NCBI GenBank assembly: GCA_965200465.1 | Contig: OZ241358.1 | Location: forward strand, 3,100,001 to 3,164,000 | DNA: 64,000 nt | Direction of reading: 5' to 3' | From: Azophilus sp965200465 | GTDB lineage: Bacteria > Pseudomonadota > Gammaproteobacteria > Pseudomonadales > Azotimanducaceae | Shown: positions 11,946-21,300 of the stretch, piece by piece | Layout: every line of letters begins with the position of its first letter | Position numbering within the stretch: the stretch's first letter is position 1 | Notes under the pieces: generated by a model | The model's input: only the letters and a program-made list of their open reading frames with translations | What the model was told of the DNA's origin: nothing | The model's database searches: none | Made by a program: the position numbers and the translations under genes

Positions 11946-13205
11946 ATGGCGGGCATGGAGAAGTATTCCATCCTCAGCCTTTTCAAGCACGCCCGCCGCC
12001 GCCATGAGGGCTGGCCTCCCGCTTGGCGCAGCCCAGCGCCGCGGGAGGGTTACGAGGCGGTCATCATCGGCGGCGGCGGGCATGGGTTGGCCACCGCCTA
12101 CTACTTGGCCAAGGTGTGCGGCCTCACCGACGTTGCGGTGCTGGAGAAGGGCTGGCTCGGCGGCGGCAACACCGGCCGCAACACCACCATCGTGCGCTCC
12201 AACTACCTGCGGGACGAGGCGGCGCATCTGTATGACTTCTCCCTCAAGCTTTGGGAGAACCTAAGCCGGGAGCTGAACTTCAACGTCATGTTCAGCCCCC
12301 GCGGCGTGCTCAACCTAGGGCACTCCCTGCAGGAGATGCGCAACATCGAGCGGCGCGTCAACGCCAACCGTCTGAACGGCATCGACGGCGAGGTGCTGAC
12401 CGTCGCCGAGGCGCAGGCCAAGGTTCCGCTCTTGAACTGTTCACCCAAGGCCCGCTATCCGGTGCTGGGGGCCTCTTGGCAGCCCCGGGGCGGCGTGGCC
12501 CGCCATGACGCCGTGGCTTGGGGCTACGCCCGCGCCGCGGACGCCTTGGGAGTGGACTTGCTGCAGCACACGGAGGTGCAGGGCATCCGCATCGAGAACG
12601 GCGCGGCGGCGGGCGTGGAGACCAACCGCGGATTCATCGGCGCCGGCAAGGTGGCCTGCGTGGCCGCCGGCCACTCCGGGGTGTTGGCGGCGATGGCCGG
12701 ACTGCGCCTGCCCTTGGAGTCCCGCCCCTTGCAGGCGCTGGTTTCGGAACCCTTGAAGCCCTGCCTGGACACCGTGGTCATGTCCAATGCGGTGCATTGC
12801 TACATCAGCCAATCCGACAAGGGAGACCTGGTGATCGGCGCCGGGGCGGACGCCTACAACGGCTACGGGCAGCGCGGCTCCTTCCATGTTGTGGAACACG
12901 CCCTGCAGGCGGTGTGCGAACTCTTTCCGGCCTTCGGCCGGGTGCGCATGAACCGGCAGTGGGGTGGCATCGTCGATGTTTGCCCGGACGCCTGCCCCAT
13001 CATCGGCAAGACGCCGGTGCGGGGCCTTTACTTCAACTGCGGCTGGGGCACCGGCGGCTTCAAGGCCACGCCCGGTTCCGGCTACGTGTTCGCCGACACG
13101 GTGGCCAACGACCGCCCGCATCCGCTGGCCGCGCCCTTTAGCTTGGAGCGCTTCCACAGCGGAGCGCTGATAGACGAACACGGCGCCGCCGGCGTCGCCC
13201 ACTGA
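11946..13205 (+). CDS. soxB: Sarcosine oxidase beta subunit
   Basis: FAD/FMN-binding subunit (419 residues) of heterotetrameric sarcosine oxidase, which oxidatively demethylates sarcosine to glycine and passes the one-carbon unit to tetrahydrofolate with H2O2 release. The N-terminus (KYSILSLFKHA) is characteristic of SoxB. The dinucleotide fold is IIGGGGHGLATAYYLAK, followed by GGGNTGRNTTIVRSNYL. RHDAVAWGYARAA corresponds to the region of the covalently bound flavin histidine. An ATG three codons downstream (11955) is an alternative start. In most genomes soxB is immediately followed by soxD, soxA and soxG; here those lie 4.9 kb downstream behind unrelated genes, so expression may now be uncoupled. 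Confidence 0.94.
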   Translation: MAGMEKYSILSLFKHARRRHEGWPPAWRSPAPREGYEAVIIGGGGHGLATAYYLAKVCGLTDVAVLEKGWLGGGNTGRNTTIVRSNYLRDEAAHLYDFSLKLWENLSRELNFNVMFSPRGVLNLGHSLQEMRNIERRVNANRLNGIDGEVLTVAEAQAKVPLLNCSPKARYPVLGASWQPRGGVARHDAVAWGYARAADALGVDLLQHTEVQGIRIENGAAAGVETNRGFIGAGKVACVAAGHSGVLAAMAGLRLPLESRPLQALVSEPLKPCLDTVVMSNAVHCYISQSDKGDLVIGAGADAYNGYGQRGSFHVVEHALQAVCELFPAFGRVRMNRQWGGIVDVCPDACPIIGKTPVRGLYFNCGWGTGGFKATPGSGYVFADTVANDRPHPLAAPFSLERFHSGALIDEHGAAGVAH

Positions 13206-13318
13206 ACGCTTGGCGACACGCCGTCTCCGACAGTCGCGGGACCGGCAAAGCGCGTTCCCCTCACAAGCCAAGGGCGTCTCAAGTCATTTTTCTGTACGCA
13301 AGGAGCATCTAGGCGATG

Positions 13319-13357
13319 AGGCGCCGCCGCTCCTGCGGAGCCGTTTGGCGCTTTTAG
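13319..13357. terminator. Hairpin and T-run between convergent genes
   Basis: After soxB, GGCGCC...GGCGCT encloses an inner GCTCC-tgc-GGAGC hairpin and is followed by CTTTTAG. This could be an intrinsic terminator for soxB. It touches the last codons of the convergent Fic gene. Stem pairing is partly G-T, so support is moderate. Confidence 0.4.
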
Positions 13358-14049
13358 TTCAGGCTGGGCTTGGCGTGGGGCGTGACGGAGCAGGAAAGGA
13401 GGAAGGCGTACATCTCCCCCGGTTCACCGGCTTCGTAGTAGCGGAGCATCTTTTCGTTGAACTCCAACTGCCGCTTGGCGGGGATGCTGAGGACGTCAAA
13501 CCCGGCTTGCAAAAGCACGCCGTTCATCATTAGCCGCCCGGTGCGTTTGTTGCCGTCGAAGAAGAACTGCTGCCGCGCCATCTCCAGAAACAGGCGCATC
13601 CCCCGAACAAAGACATCGCCTTCGCCGCGGACAGCTTCCAGCATGGCCGCAAAGCGGGCGTCCAGGGTTTCCGCCGCCGGCGGCCGGTATTCGGTTCCCG
13701 CGATGGTGACCTCCAAGTCCCGGAACCGGCCCCACGCCAAGGCTTCGTTTCTGGCCACCAGCGCATTCAGTGCGCAGGCGTTTTCCTTGCTCAAGGCAAA
13801 CTCGCCTTCCCGCACTTGACGAATCAACTCCCGCCAACTGGCGCATTGATTGAGGACTTGCTCCGCATCCTCCACCTTGCGCCCGCCCACGGTGACGCCG
13901 TCGATGAGCGTCTGCACCTCCGGCAGCGTAAAGGGGTTGCCTTCCAGATTGACGGTGTCCGCCACGATCTGGGCGTGCAGCTTCTCCGCCCGCCACAAAG
14001 CCGCCGCTTGGTTGGCTTCAGTAGGGTTATGGACGGTGTGCTTTTGCAT
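13354..14049 (-). CDS. Fic/DOC-like protein with degenerate catalytic motif
   Basis: Protein of 231 residues resembling Fic domains, which transfer AMP or other phosphate-containing groups to target proteins. The Fic core HxFx(D/E)GN(G/K)R appears as QFFFDGNKRTGR, so the catalytic histidine position is glutamine (about Q161); the phosphate-anchoring DGNKR is retained. Near the N-terminus TVNLEGN matches the inhibitory-helix pattern (S/T)xxxE(G/N). The ATG at 14049 has GGGAAGG 5 nt upstream. It lies 17 nt after the truncated ATPase fragment on the same strand. The loss of His suggests no classical AMPylation; it may be inactive, regulatory, or use different chemistry (phosphocholination and kinase Fics retain the His). 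Confidence 0.75.
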   Translation of the reverse strand: MQKHTVHNPTEANQAAALWRAEKLHAQIVADTVNLEGNPFTLPEVQTLIDGVTVGGRKVEDAEQVLNQCASWRELIRQVREGEFALSKENACALNALVARNEALAWGRFRDLEVTIAGTEYRPPAAETLDARFAAMLEAVRGEGDVFVRGMRLFLEMARQQFFFDGNKRTGRLMMNGVLLQAGFDVLSIPAKRQLEFNEKMLRYYEAGEPGEMYAFLLSCSVTPHAKPSLN

Positions 14050-14066
14050 TGCGCCTTCCCGTTCGG

Positions 14067-14846
14067 TTACTCGATGGTGATGACTTCCGGCGGCTCGACG
14101 CCCTTGCTCTCCGCCGCCTTGGCGAACCATTCCACAATTTGCGGGTGGCGGGTGAAGACCAACACTTGGTTGGTTTCGGCCAAGTCCAGGAATGCTTCCG
14201 CGGCCTTCCTCCCTCGGTGCGGGTCGAAATTGACCAAGGCGTCGTCAAGGATGACAGGTTGCGGCTCTGAGTGCCGGTTCAGTTCGTGAATCAAGCCGAA
14301 GCGCAGGGAAAGGAACAGCTGCTCCCGGGTGCCGCGGCTTAGTTGATCAGGTCGCTTGGCGTCTCCATTGGCATCGGTTATCCGTATTTCCGATTTGTCC
14401 AATGGAGAGTCCACTTTCTGGTAGCGCCCTCCAGTAATGTTGCAAAAGAACTTTTGAGCGTCGCGCAAAACATCGGGCTGCCGTTCTCGCTCGAACTTGG
14501 CCTGCGCCTCCTTCAGAAGGTTTTCGGCGACGGTGCGCACGGCCCAGGCCCGCGCATGGCTGCGCATGTCCTCAACGAGTCGATGGCGCTCCGTTCGTAG
14601 TTTGGATGATTCTTCCTCGCTGGTTAGCTGGTCGAGCGCCCCTTGAGTCGAGCCCTTGTCAGATGACAATTTCTGCAGCTTTTCCTGGATTTCGTCGCGT
14701 TCCGCTTCAAGCCCGGCCTTCCGGTCTTGGATGGCCTGCATATCGGTTCCAGCGAGCATTATTTCCTCATAACTCCAGGACAACGCAATCATCCACGCCA
14801 GTTGCGCCGATGTCCATTGCCTTGACCTGTCCCATGTGCTGGCCAC
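14067..14846 (-). pseudogene. C-terminal fragment of an SMC/YhaN-like AAA ATPase
   Basis: About 240 recognisable residues from the end of a much larger coiled-coil ATPase. It has a Glu/Lys/Gln-rich helix, then the ABC signature LSRGTREQLFLSLRF, Walker B with ILDDALVNFD, and the D-loop/H-loop region (VLVFTRHPQIVEW). The N-terminal Walker A half and most of the coiled coil are absent. Upstream of about 14770 the frame turns into unrelated sequence (WDRSRQWTSAQLAW) and abuts the opposite-strand HigB-like gene, so the 5' part was probably lost by deletion or insertion. A short separate functional protein is unlikely because ATP binding needs the missing half. Confidence 0.7.
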
Positions 14847-15090
14847 CGGCCATCGCCCTCCAGCACTCCAATGGTTGGATGCAACTACAGCCGCCTCTTT
14901 TGGTGCGGCGAAGCCCCTGACAGGCGTTATGGATTCCTTTACACTAATTGACCCCCAACCATGGCGTCTGCATCCGCTTAAGGGCGACTTGGCCGGCCAG
15001 TGGTCAATGCGAATAACCGGAAACTGGCGTCTGGTTTTCCGCTTTGAAGATGGGCAAGCCGTTGATGTTGACTTGATCGACTACCACTAG
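14836..15090 (+). CDS. higB: HigB-family toxin, N-terminus degraded or uncertain
   Basis: The last 45 residues are a clear RelE/HigB ending: RLHPLKGDLAGQWSMRITGN, then WRLVFRFEDG and VDLIDYH. HigB toxins are ribosome-dependent mRNA interferases of about 92 residues. From the GTG at 14836 the product is 84 residues, but the usual N-terminal FKHKGL/LFETG-type start is not found. A 9-10 residue stretch (GVMDSFTLIDP) before the conserved block is atypical. An ATG at 14929 would leave only 54 residues. The frame opens only at 14773. I suspect the 5' end was damaged by the same event that truncated the neighbouring ATPase. It is followed 11 nt later by higA. Confidence 0.6.
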   Translation: MLATGHRPPALQWLDATTAASFGAAKPLTGVMDSFTLIDPQPWRLHPLKGDLAGQWSMRITGNWRLVFRFEDGQAVDVDLIDYH

Positions 15091-15101
15091 GAGTAATGCC
15101 A

Positions 15102-15362
15102 ATGAGCATGCATGACCCTGCGCACCCTGGACGGGTTCTTAAGGAATCCATAGATGCCCGCAAGTTGTCCGTTCGTGCGGCGGCCGACCTGCTGGGCGTA
15201 TCGGCGGCCCTGCTGAGCCGAATACTGGCGGGCAGGACAAGCCTCAGCCCAAGGGTGGCCCTTGGAATCGAACGCGCCGGCTGGACCAACGCCGACGTTT
15301 GGGTGAGGATGCAAGCCAGCTATGACTTGGCGCAGGCCCGGCGCGAAGCGGAAGTGGCTTAG
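15102..15362 (+). CDS. higA: HigA-type antitoxin, XRE/HTH DNA-binding protein
   Basis: Small antitoxin (86 residues) that binds HigB and represses its own operon through a helix-turn-helix. HPGRVLKESIDARKLSVRAA is the HigA N-terminal signature. The HTH is AADLLGVSAALLSRILAGR and the recognition region is followed by SLSPRVALGIERA. Two ATGs (15096, 15102) are possible; AGGAG is 3 nt from the first and 9 nt from the second, so I use 15102. Immediately after its stop, the AGAGGG Shine-Dalgarno of the TonB receptor overlaps the stop codon. Confidence 0.88.
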   Translation: MSMHDPAHPGRVLKESIDARKLSVRAAADLLGVSAALLSRILAGRTSLSPRVALGIERAGWTNADVWVRMQASYDLAQARREAEVA

Positions 15363-15372
15363 AGGGTTGGAT

Positions 15373-18042
15373 GTGGTTGTCCAAGAGCCGAAACCGCTCC
15401 GCCTTGTGTTGCGCCTGTGGGCGTTTGCCCTGCTGCTCGTCGGGGCCGGCCAAGCCGGGGCCGCGGACGCATCGGAGCAGGCGGAGGGAGGGGCGCCAGA
15501 GGGGGAGATCCCAGAGGGGGAGATCGAGGAAATCGTCGTGGTGGCGGTGCGCACCGGCAGCCGCATCAAGCGCCAGGAGGTCTCCGCCACGCCGCTGGCG
15601 GAGTACGGAGCGCAGGATCTGCGCCGCCTCGCCGCCAAGGACATCCGCGACCTAGTGGGCGTTCTGCCCATCAACAACGGCGCCGAAAACAATTCGGACA
15701 ACCTAACCCAGAACTTCACCGCGGGCACCGCCAACATCAACCTGCGCGGGTTGGGGGTGGCCTCCACCCTAGTGCTGCTCAACGGCAAGCGCCAAGTCGC
15801 CTCCGCCGCGCAAACCGACGACGGCGGCAGCTTTGTCGATGTCGCCGCCTTGGTGCCCATGCTTGCGGTGGAGCGGGTGGAGATGCTCAAGGACGGCGCC
15901 TCCGCCATCTACGGCTCCGACGCCGTGGCCGGAGTGGTGAACTTCATCACCAAGCGGGACTACGCAGGCGCCGAGCTGCAGGTGGAGTACCGCGCCCGCA
16001 CCAACAACGGCAGCCAGGACGACCTGAACTTGGACGGCGTGGTCGGCGGCCAGCTGGGCCGGGATGTCTCCTTCCTGTTGGCGGCCAGCTACCTGGACCG
16101 CAGCAGCCTGGTGCTTGGCGAGGTGGACTGGCTGCGCCCGGCCACCAGCGGCTTCGGCAACCCCGGCAGCTTCAACGTGCCCTCGCTGGGGCGGACGGTT
16201 GCGGACCCCGGCTGCGCGGCCAACGGCGGGCTGCTGCAGGAACTGGCCACCGGCAGCACCATCTGCCGCTTCGACTTCGGCCCGCAAATCACCGCCGTGC
16301 CGGTGGAGGAGCGCTGGCAGGGCTATGGGCGGGCGGATTGGTCGGTCAGGCAGGGCTTACGGCTGTGGGCGGAAATGGGCTACGCCAGGAACGACATCAG
16401 CCGCGAGGTGTCGCCGAGCTTTCCCGTGCTGAACACGCCGCTGGTGCCGGCGCACAATCCCGGCAACGTCTTTGGCGAGGACGTCTTCTTCCAAGGCCGT
16501 CCCTACGGCGTTGGCCAGCCCACCGAGATCAACTACTACGAGCACGACACGCTGCGCACCGCCGTTGGCGCACAAGGAGATTTGGCGTTCGGGCTGTCTT
16601 GGGACCTCTCGTACATGCGGGCCGCCAATGACGCGGTGCTGAACCCCCGCGACGTCATCGCCGCCAACTTTCAGGCGGCCCTCGCCGGGTTCGGCGGCCA
16701 AGGCTGCGACGCCGGCGCCGCAGCTCCAGGCCAAGGCGCCTGCCGGTACTTCAACCCCTTCAGTTCGGTGTTCGCCGCCCAGCCCGGCGACTCCACCTTC
16801 AACGACCCGCGCCTGCGGAGCTTCATCATCGGCGACTACATCGGCGACGTGAAGTCGAAAATGCAGGTGCTCGACGCCAACCTGACCGGCTTCTTCGGCA
16901 ACCTTGCCGGCGGGCCGCTGGGGTTCGCCATCGGCGCTCAGTTTCGCGACGAGTCCTTGGCGGCGACCTATGACGCCACCACCCAGCAGGATGGCTTCGC
17001 CTTTCTCATCGGCAACTCCAACTTCTCCGGGGACACGGACGTTTACGCCGCCTACGGGGAGGTGCTGCTGCCGCTTTACACTTGGCTGGAGGTTACCGGG
17101 GCGCTGCGCTTCGAGGACTACGGCGGCGGCGTGGGCAGCACCCTGGACCCGAAGATGTCCCTATTCGTCGCCCCGTCTCCGGGCATTTCGCTGCGCGCTT
17201 CGGTCGGCACTTCCTTCCGCGCTCCATCGACCTTCCAGACCCAGGGGGTGCAAACCAATTTCGTCAACATTCTGGACTACGACGGCTCGCGCACCTTCGC
17301 TGGGCGGCGCACCGTCGGAGACCCGAACCTGCAGCCGGAGACCTCCACCGAATTCAATTTAGGCGGCACTTGGCGGCCTTGGAGCAACATGGAGTTCAAC
17401 CTCGACTACTGGGACTACGCCTTCAAGGACGTGCTGCGCAAGGACAACGCCCAAGGGATCGTCAGCGCCGACCCGTTCGACCCACGCATTCAGCGAACCT
17501 CGGCCGGCACCATCTCAATTGTCAACGTGGCGTTCATCAACGCGGACGCCATCGACGTCAGCGGCATCGACTTCTCCGCACGGGGCAGTTTTGACACCCA
17601 ATTCGGCCTGTTGTCGCCGTTCGTTGAGGGAACGCTGCTGCTCGCCTACGACGTCACCAACGACGGCCGCCGCATCGACGGCCTAGGCCGCCTGAACCGG
17701 GCCAACGCCGGGGCGCCCAATCAAGAGTTCAAGGTGAACCTGGGCGCCGGCTGGGAGCGCGGCCCGTTCAGCCTCAATCTGCTGATGCGCCATGTTGGCG
17801 GCTACGAGGACGACGGCGGCGCCGGCATAGGCGCCTTCACAACCTTCGACGTCAATTTCGGCTTCGACCTTGGCGGCCTGTTCCGCAGAGGGCCGGCCAC
17901 CACCGTTTGGCTCGGCTTGGTCAACCTGGCCGACGAGGACCCGCCCTACGTCAACGTGGCCGGCAGCTACGACCCGCGCTCCGCAGACCCGCGCGGTCGG
18001 CGGGCGTTCATCCGCTTGGAGTCTCGGTTCGGCGGCGGCTGA
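15373..18042 (+). CDS. TonB-dependent outer-membrane receptor
   Basis: Outer-membrane beta-barrel importer of 889 residues energised by TonB; the ligand is unknown. A signal peptide (LWAFALLLVGAGQAGA) is followed by a TonB-box-like EEIVVVAVR. The plug domain includes LRRLAAKDIRDLVGVLP, NINLRGLGVASTLVLLNGKR and VERVEMLKDGASAIYGSDAVAGVVN. The barrel ends DPRGRRAFIRLESRFGG, with the terminal aromatic region typical of these porins (final residues FGGG, so not a canonical C-terminal F). I chose the GTG at 15373 because AGAGGG lies 6 nt upstream; the longer frame overlaps higA. It stands between higA and soxD, so uptake of sarcosine or a betaine precursor is a possible but unproven role. Confidence 0.9.
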   Translation: MVVQEPKPLRLVLRLWAFALLLVGAGQAGAADASEQAEGGAPEGEIPEGEIEEIVVVAVRTGSRIKRQEVSATPLAEYGAQDLRRLAAKDIRDLVGVLPINNGAENNSDNLTQNFTAGTANINLRGLGVASTLVLLNGKRQVASAAQTDDGGSFVDVAALVPMLAVERVEMLKDGASAIYGSDAVAGVVNFITKRDYAGAELQVEYRARTNNGSQDDLNLDGVVGGQLGRDVSFLLAASYLDRSSLVLGEVDWLRPATSGFGNPGSFNVPSLGRTVADPGCAANGGLLQELATGSTICRFDFGPQITAVPVEERWQGYGRADWSVRQGLRLWAEMGYARNDISREVSPSFPVLNTPLVPAHNPGNVFGEDVFFQGRPYGVGQPTEINYYEHDTLRTAVGAQGDLAFGLSWDLSYMRAANDAVLNPRDVIAANFQAALAGFGGQGCDAGAAAPGQGACRYFNPFSSVFAAQPGDSTFNDPRLRSFIIGDYIGDVKSKMQVLDANLTGFFGNLAGGPLGFAIGAQFRDESLAATYDATTQQDGFAFLIGNSNFSGDTDVYAAYGEVLLPLYTWLEVTGALRFEDYGGGVGSTLDPKMSLFVAPSPGISLRASVGTSFRAPSTFQTQGVQTNFVNILDYDGSRTFAGRRTVGDPNLQPETSTEFNLGGTWRPWSNMEFNLDYWDYAFKDVLRKDNAQGIVSADPFDPRIQRTSAGTISIVNVAFINADAIDVSGIDFSARGSFDTQFGLLSPFVEGTLLLAYDVTNDGRRIDGLGRLNRANAGAPNQEFKVNLGAGWERGPFSLNLLMRHVGGYEDDGGAGIGAFTTFDVNFGFDLGGLFRRGPATTVWLGLVNLADEDPPYVNVAGSYDPRSADPRGRRAFIRLESRFGGG

Positions 18043-18089
18043 TGGGCCGCCGGCAACCCCGCACGGGCTTGTCGTCCTGGTAGGGTTCC

Positions 18090-18359
18090 ATGCTTCACAT
18101 CCACTGCCCATACTGCCAAGAGCTGCGCAGCGAGGAGGAGTTCAGCTACGGCGGCGAGGCGCACATCCGCCGCCCTTCCGCCCCAGCCGCCCTAACCGAC
18201 CGGCAGTGGGGCGACTACCTGCACTTTCGCAAAAACCCCAAGGGCCTGCACCACGAGCTTTGGCGCCACGCCGCCAGCTGCGGGCGCTACTTTAACGTTC
18301 TGCGGGACACGGCGAGCCACCAAATCCTCGAGTCCCATCCGCTGGAGGAAAAACCCTAG
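18090..18359 (+). CDS. soxD: Sarcosine oxidase delta subunit
   Basis: Small subunit (89 residues) of heterotetrameric sarcosine oxidase, expected to bind one zinc atom. It has the SoxD pattern HIHCPYCQELRSEEEFSYGGEAH, with the two Cys of CPYC and downstream His/Cys (HAASCGRYFNVLRDT). TAGGG lies 5 nt before the ATG. Its stop codon TAG shares a G with the GTG start of soxA, implying translational coupling. Confidence 0.95.
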   Translation: MLHIHCPYCQELRSEEEFSYGGEAHIRRPSAPAALTDRQWGDYLHFRKNPKGLHHELWRHAASCGRYFNVLRDTASHQILESHPLEEKP

Positions 18360-21300
18360 TGGCCGTCCGCCGCCAAAGGCAACGTCTTGACGTCGGCGGG
18401 CGCTTGGACCGCTCCAAGCCGCTGAACTTCAGCTTTGACGGTCGGCCCATGCAGGGGTTTGCCGGAGACAGCTTGGCCTCCGCTCTGTTGGCCAACGGCG
18501 TGAACGTGGTGGGGCGCAGCTTCAAGCATGGCCGGCCCCGAGGGATCGTCGGCCAAGGCGCGGAAGAGCCGAACGCCATCGTCACCTTGGGGGAGGGCAC
18601 CTCCAGCATCCCGAATCTGCGCGCCACCGAGGTGGAGCTTTACGAGGGTTTGCAGGCGCGCAGCGGCGGCGCGGCGAACCTGAAGCGCTTGGCCGGCCCC
18701 TTCGCCGGCTTGGCGCCTGCGGGCTTCTACTACAAGACCTTCATGGGCGGCCCCAAGCGCCTTTGGATGTTCTGGGAGCGCCTGCTGCGCCGCGCCGCCG
18801 GCTTTTGCGCCGCGCCCGCCGGCCCGGACCCGGACATCTACGACAAGTTCAACCAGCACTGCGACGTGCTGGTGGTGGGCGGCGGTCCCGCCGGCCTAGC
18901 TGCGGCCCTGCAGGCCGCCCGCGCCGGCGCACGGGTGATTCTTGCCGACGAGCAGCCGGAATTCGGCGGCAGCCTGCTGGCCTCGGCTTTGCCCATGGGC
19001 GGCGGCAGCGCTGCGCAATGGATTGCCGAGACGGTGGCGGAACTGCGCACTTTCGCCGATGTGCAACTGCTGCCGCGCAGCACGGCTTTCGGCTACCACG
19101 ACCACAATTTCGTGACCATTCTGGAGCGCCGCACCGACCACTTGGGCTTGCTCGCCCAACCCCTTGCGCAAGGCGCCGGCCGGCCCTCCCCGGCGGTGGC
19201 GCGGCAGCGCCTCCACAGGGTTCGCGCCAAGCAGACGGTGCTGGCCACCGGCGCCTTGGAGCGGCCCTTGGTCTTCGCCAACAACGACGTTCCGGGCGTC
19301 ATGCTCGCCTCCGCCCTGTCCGCCTACGTCAACCGCTACGCCGTGGCGCCGGGCAAGCGGCTGCTGTTATGCACCACCAACGACAACGCCTACCGCACCG
19401 CGTTGGACTGGCGGCGGGTGGGCCTGGAGGTGGCGGCGGTGGTGGACGTCCGAGCAAGCGCCGAGGGCGCTTTGGCGCAGCAGGCGCGGGCGGCCGGCGT
19501 TGAGGTCATCGCCGGCCACGGCGTCATGGAGGCTGTTGGCGGTCGGCGGGTGCGCGGCGCTCTCGTCGCGCCGCTTCGAACTAGCCGACCGGAGTCGTCC
19601 GCTGGGGAAGACGCCTCCGCAGCGCGGCACAGACCAAGCGAAGCCGCAAGTTCGCCGCCCGTTCGCCTTCCGCCCGCCGGCGTTGCACTGGCGGGACCGC
19701 CGCGCCGCTTGGACTGCGACCTGATCGCCTGCTCCGGCGGCTGGACCCCGACCATTCACCTAAGCGCCCAAGCCGGCGGCAAGCCGGTCTGGAGCGACGC
19801 GGCGGCGGCCTTCCTGCCTGGCCAACCCCGTCAGCAGACGCGCTCCGCCGGCGCCGCAGCGGGGACGTTCGGGTTGCAGTCGTGCTTGGCGCAAGGCGCA
19901 CGGGCCGGGGCGGAGGCGGCGGCTCTCGCCGGCTGCGGGGATGGGCAAGTCAGCATCGTCTTGCCGGACTGCAGCGAACCCGCCGAAGCGCCCCAGCAAG
20001 CCTTGTTCCTGCTTCCCCACAGCAAGCCCGTTAGCCGTGCGCCGCCGCAATTCGTCGATATGCAACTCGACGTCACCGCCGCGGACATCGAACTTGCGGC
20101 TCGGGAGGGCTACCAATCCGTGGAGCACGTCAAGCGCTACACCGCACTCGGCTTCGGCACGGACCAAGGCAAGCTGGGCAACGTCAACGGCGTGGCCATC
20201 CTGGCGGCCGCCTTGGGCCGCAGCATCGCCGACACCGGCGTCACCATGTTCCGGCCGGCCTACACCCCGGTCGCCTTCGGCGCCGTCGCCGGGCGGGAGC
20301 TGGGCGATTTGTTCGACCCTGAACGGCGCACTCCCATGCATGCCTGGCACCAAGCGCAGGGCGCGGCTTGGGAGGACGTGGGCCGTTGGAAACGCCCTAG
20401 GCACTACCCTAGGGCCGGAGAGTCCATGCAGGACGCCGTGGACCGGGAATGCTTGGCCGTGCGCCGCGGCGTCGGCATATTGGACGCCTCCACTTTGGGC
20501 AAGATAGACATTCAAGGCCCGGATGCGGCCCTGTTTCTGGACCGCGTCTATGCCGGGCGCTTTTTGCGGCTGGCGCCGGGCCGCTGCCGCTACGGCCTCA
20601 TGCTCAAGGAGGACGGCGCCATTTTCGACGATGGCGTCACCGCTCGCCTTGGCGAACGCCGTTACCTGATGCACACCACCACCGGCAACGCCGAGGCGGT
20701 GCTTGCCTGGCTGGAGTTCTGGCGTCAGACGGAATGGCCGGAACTCAAGGTGCATCTGACCTCGGTGACGGACCACTGGGCCACGGCGGCCTTGGCCGGG
20801 CCGGAGTCCCGCAAGGTGCTGGGCAAGGTTTGCGATGACATTGACTTGTCGGCGGAAGCCTTTCCCTTCATGGGCGCAAGGCTGGGCCATGTGGCCGGCT
20901 TGCCGGCGCGGGTGTTCCGCATCAGCTTCAGCGGCGAGCTTTCCTTTGAGGTCAACGTTGCCGCCCAGCACGGCCAGCGGCTTTGGGACGCCTTGATGGA
21001 GGCGGGGGAGACATGGAGGATCAGGCCCTACGGCACGGAGGCCATGCATGTGCTGCGGGCGGAAAAGGGCTTCATCATCGTCGGCCAGGACACCGACGGC
21101 AACCAGACCCCTGACGACATGGGCCTAGGCTGGGCGGTGCGGTCGCCGCCCATGCAGGCAAAGGCGTCAAAGACGCCCGCCTTCGGCTTCATCGGCGACC
21201 GTTCCCTAAGCCTCGCAGCGCATCGGCGGCCCGACCGCCTGCAGTTTGTTGGCCTGAAGACCTTGGACGCCGACAAGGTGCTTCCCGAAGGCGCCCAGAT

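Noticed and set aside
19760..21049. 429-codon frame opposite soxA
   Set aside because: Antisense shadow; soxA domain motifs cover the whole segment.
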